A stretch of DNA of 64,000 bases from Hybos culiciformis. Lineage: Eukaryota; Arthropoda; Insecta; Diptera; Hybotidae. Both the position numbers and the translations under genes were made by a program. Under the pieces are notes generated by a model. The model had not been told where the DNA came from. It made no database searches and was given only the letters and a program-made list of their open reading frames with translations. The stretch is taken from NCBI GenBank assembly GCA_964007475.1, contig OZ023273.1:111709812-111773811 (forward strand), in the 5' to 3' direction. Positions 62,201-64,000 of this stretch are shown here, piece by piece (within the stretch, counting starts at the first letter, position 1; each line of letters opens with the position of its first letter).

Positions 62201-64000
62201 TCTTAAAAAGATAAAAGTCTTTGAACTTTACATTCATCGCAAATGAGAAACTAAGTAATAAGTATGGTACGAAATGTGCTCTTAGATGATGTTTTTAACT
62301 TTCGTGCCTGATTAAAATAAATAACTAATAAAATTTCAATATTCTTCATTCAAGTTTGATTACTTGTGACAAAGAATTAAGTTTCAACGAACCACATCTA
62401 TATCGAAATTTATTAATACCATAGATATAGATGGACCCTTTTTTCTAATTCTTTTGCCTTACATTTTTTTTATTGGCCATCAAAATTAATAAATTTTTGC
62501 TTTTACTTTCTTTTTTTTTTTCAAAATGCAGCTAAAATCTATTTACGCAGTCACAAAAAAATTATTTTGCATTTTGACATCCCTTATTGTTCTTCATAAT
62601 AAAAAACAACAACCACCATTAAAAATATATTTGTGTCACGGATTTTTTTTTTTTTCTAACTATATATATTTTTTTTTCATAAAGTGAAATGCATCATTTA
62701 TCAAAAAAATAAAAATACAAAAATAATAATAAATAAACAAAAATAAAAAAAAAACCAAAAAACAAAAGGGATCCCCATTTCAACCATGAATGTAATCAAA
62801 ATGCATCATCATCAAAAACAATAACTCTCTATTAATTTCAATTTTCGGCTGCATATATCTATGTCATCATTGTGCATTATACAACATGCAACATCAACTA
62901 AAACAAGGATATCATTGTCATCGCCATTATTGTCATCATCATCACCCATGTCATCCGTAGTAACAACTAATGTTTAGATATTTTTTGACCACTGCATTGT
63001 CCGCAAAAAAAATAAAAATAATAAACAAAAACAAACATTATTTAAAAAAAAAATTGTTAGACGTGCATTAATCTCATTTGACTGCAAAAAATGCAAATTA
63101 GAGTTATTACCATATACCAAAAAAGGGTTGAATTTTTGGTTTATTGTTTTTCTTTTATTTATTATGTACATTATTTCTAACAGTAACTATAGTACAATAT
63201 TCTATTAGTGCATTACATGAGACAGTACATATTGTTAAATTGAGCAATATGAACAACTTTTATGGAATTTCATTTCAATTTTATAACATTTCCAGATGTG
63301 GAATCAATATAAAATATAAAAATTAAAATTTTGATAATCGGTAAATTGTACTTATTAGTTTCACTCATTGGCATTGCTTTGCCGGCCTTCTCTGGAAAAA
63401 TGTTGAAAGATTCTCCTTTCAAATATTATAATTAAGTCATTTAATTTATAGTTTATTAATTTTTAGTTTATTAAATTTATAGTTGATAATTTGTTGAAAA
63501 TTTCTTCAAATTTTGTTCAATCCAATAATATCTTATCCGGAAATTTTTAAGCCTGAATAATTAGTATACATACATCTATCATCGACTACGTTATACTATT
63601 AAGTAAGTTCCAATAAATAAAAATAACATGATTTGTTCAACATAAACATTCATCGTTCGTTGATTAAATTGTTAAAATGTTGAAAGCCTTAAATGAAAAA
63701 AAAAAAAACAGGACTAATCACAAAATAGAGTCTAACATTTTACCCTTTCCGAAAACAATATTTTTGTGATGCAGTTTTGTGCAAAAATTATTGCACATTG
63801 CGGTTAATAAATCAACTTTATTTTTTTTTTCGTATATATATATTTCTTTTATGAATTCAGAAATTTGTCAATGTCGTTAACGATTTTTATAATTTTTTTT
63901 TTAGGTTGTCGGTTATTTTGCTTAATTTTTTCATATTTATATTCAATTTTATTGGGCTTCATGTGCACTGGTCATGATTATAACGTGTGTTTCTTATTTC
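56273..64000. other. A+T-rich stretch without recognisable genes
   Basis: Nearly 8 kb of homopolymer-rich DNA with short AAT runs (about 58.83 and 59.37 kb), a TA run near 59.63 kb and a (TCA)n-like patch at about 62.9 kb. Frames at 56485-56676, 58187-58381, 60803-61027, 61278-61496, 62974-63171 and 63144-63326 show no recognisable domain or splice context. The 61278-61496 frame is the least biased but has nothing to anchor it. Confidence 0.6.

Overview
The window is eukaryotic, very A+T-rich (roughly four-fifths A+T by eye) and full of A and T homopolymer runs. The recognisable content is mobile DNA: several hAT-type DNA transposons, a tRNA-derived SINE, long-inverted-repeat elements and minisatellites. 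This set points to an animal, most likely an insect. A fly or midge is a guess from composition and element types, not a demonstration. No intact protein-coding gene is recognisable, and no rRNA, functional tRNA or CRISPR-like structure is visible. Most open frames are short, rich in F, K, N and I, and are what A/T homopolymers produce by chance. The window is best read as intergenic DNA or the inside of a large intron.

Layout. 1-11.9 kb is featureless A+T-rich DNA apart from a diverged 153-bp tandem repeat near 3.4-3.7 kb. At 11,907-13,489 lies a complete DNA transposon-like element. It has inverted repeats of about 670 bp, a perfect 8-bp target duplication, and a short central stretch that keeps the last coding exon of an unidentified protein. 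A G-rich 14-bp minisatellite follows at 14.1 kb. A decayed hAT element with a transposase C-terminus lies at 16.9-17.7 kb. An interspersed repeat carrying amplified units of about 120 bp lies at 21.4-22.8 kb. A second hAT element with perfect 8-bp target duplications and a 99-bp internal duplication lies at 31.8-33.0 kb. A tRNA-derived SINE and a snap-back hairpin sit side by side at 37.4-37.9 kb. A foldback-like structure built of 14/15-bp units occupies 47.8-49.6 kb. A third hAT copy lies at 54.2-54.8 kb, and a small element with 32-bp terminal repeats at 55.9-56.3 kb.

Host-gene candidates are few and weak. 53,512-53,596 is the best coding-exon candidate: clearly richer in G+C than its surroundings, open, with good splice sites at both ends. 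50,988-51,088 has a strong acceptor and donor but stops in all three frames, so it could only be untranslated or non-coding. 45,258-45,567 is a long open frame behind a possible acceptor. None could be assigned to a known protein.

The most unusual observations are two. In the foldback-like structure, the order of 14-bp and 15-bp repeat variants is kept in both outer arms. In the 11.9-13.5 kb element, the inner part of the inverted repeats is nearly identical while the outermost 90 bp have diverged. All identifications are by eye; no database comparison was possible.
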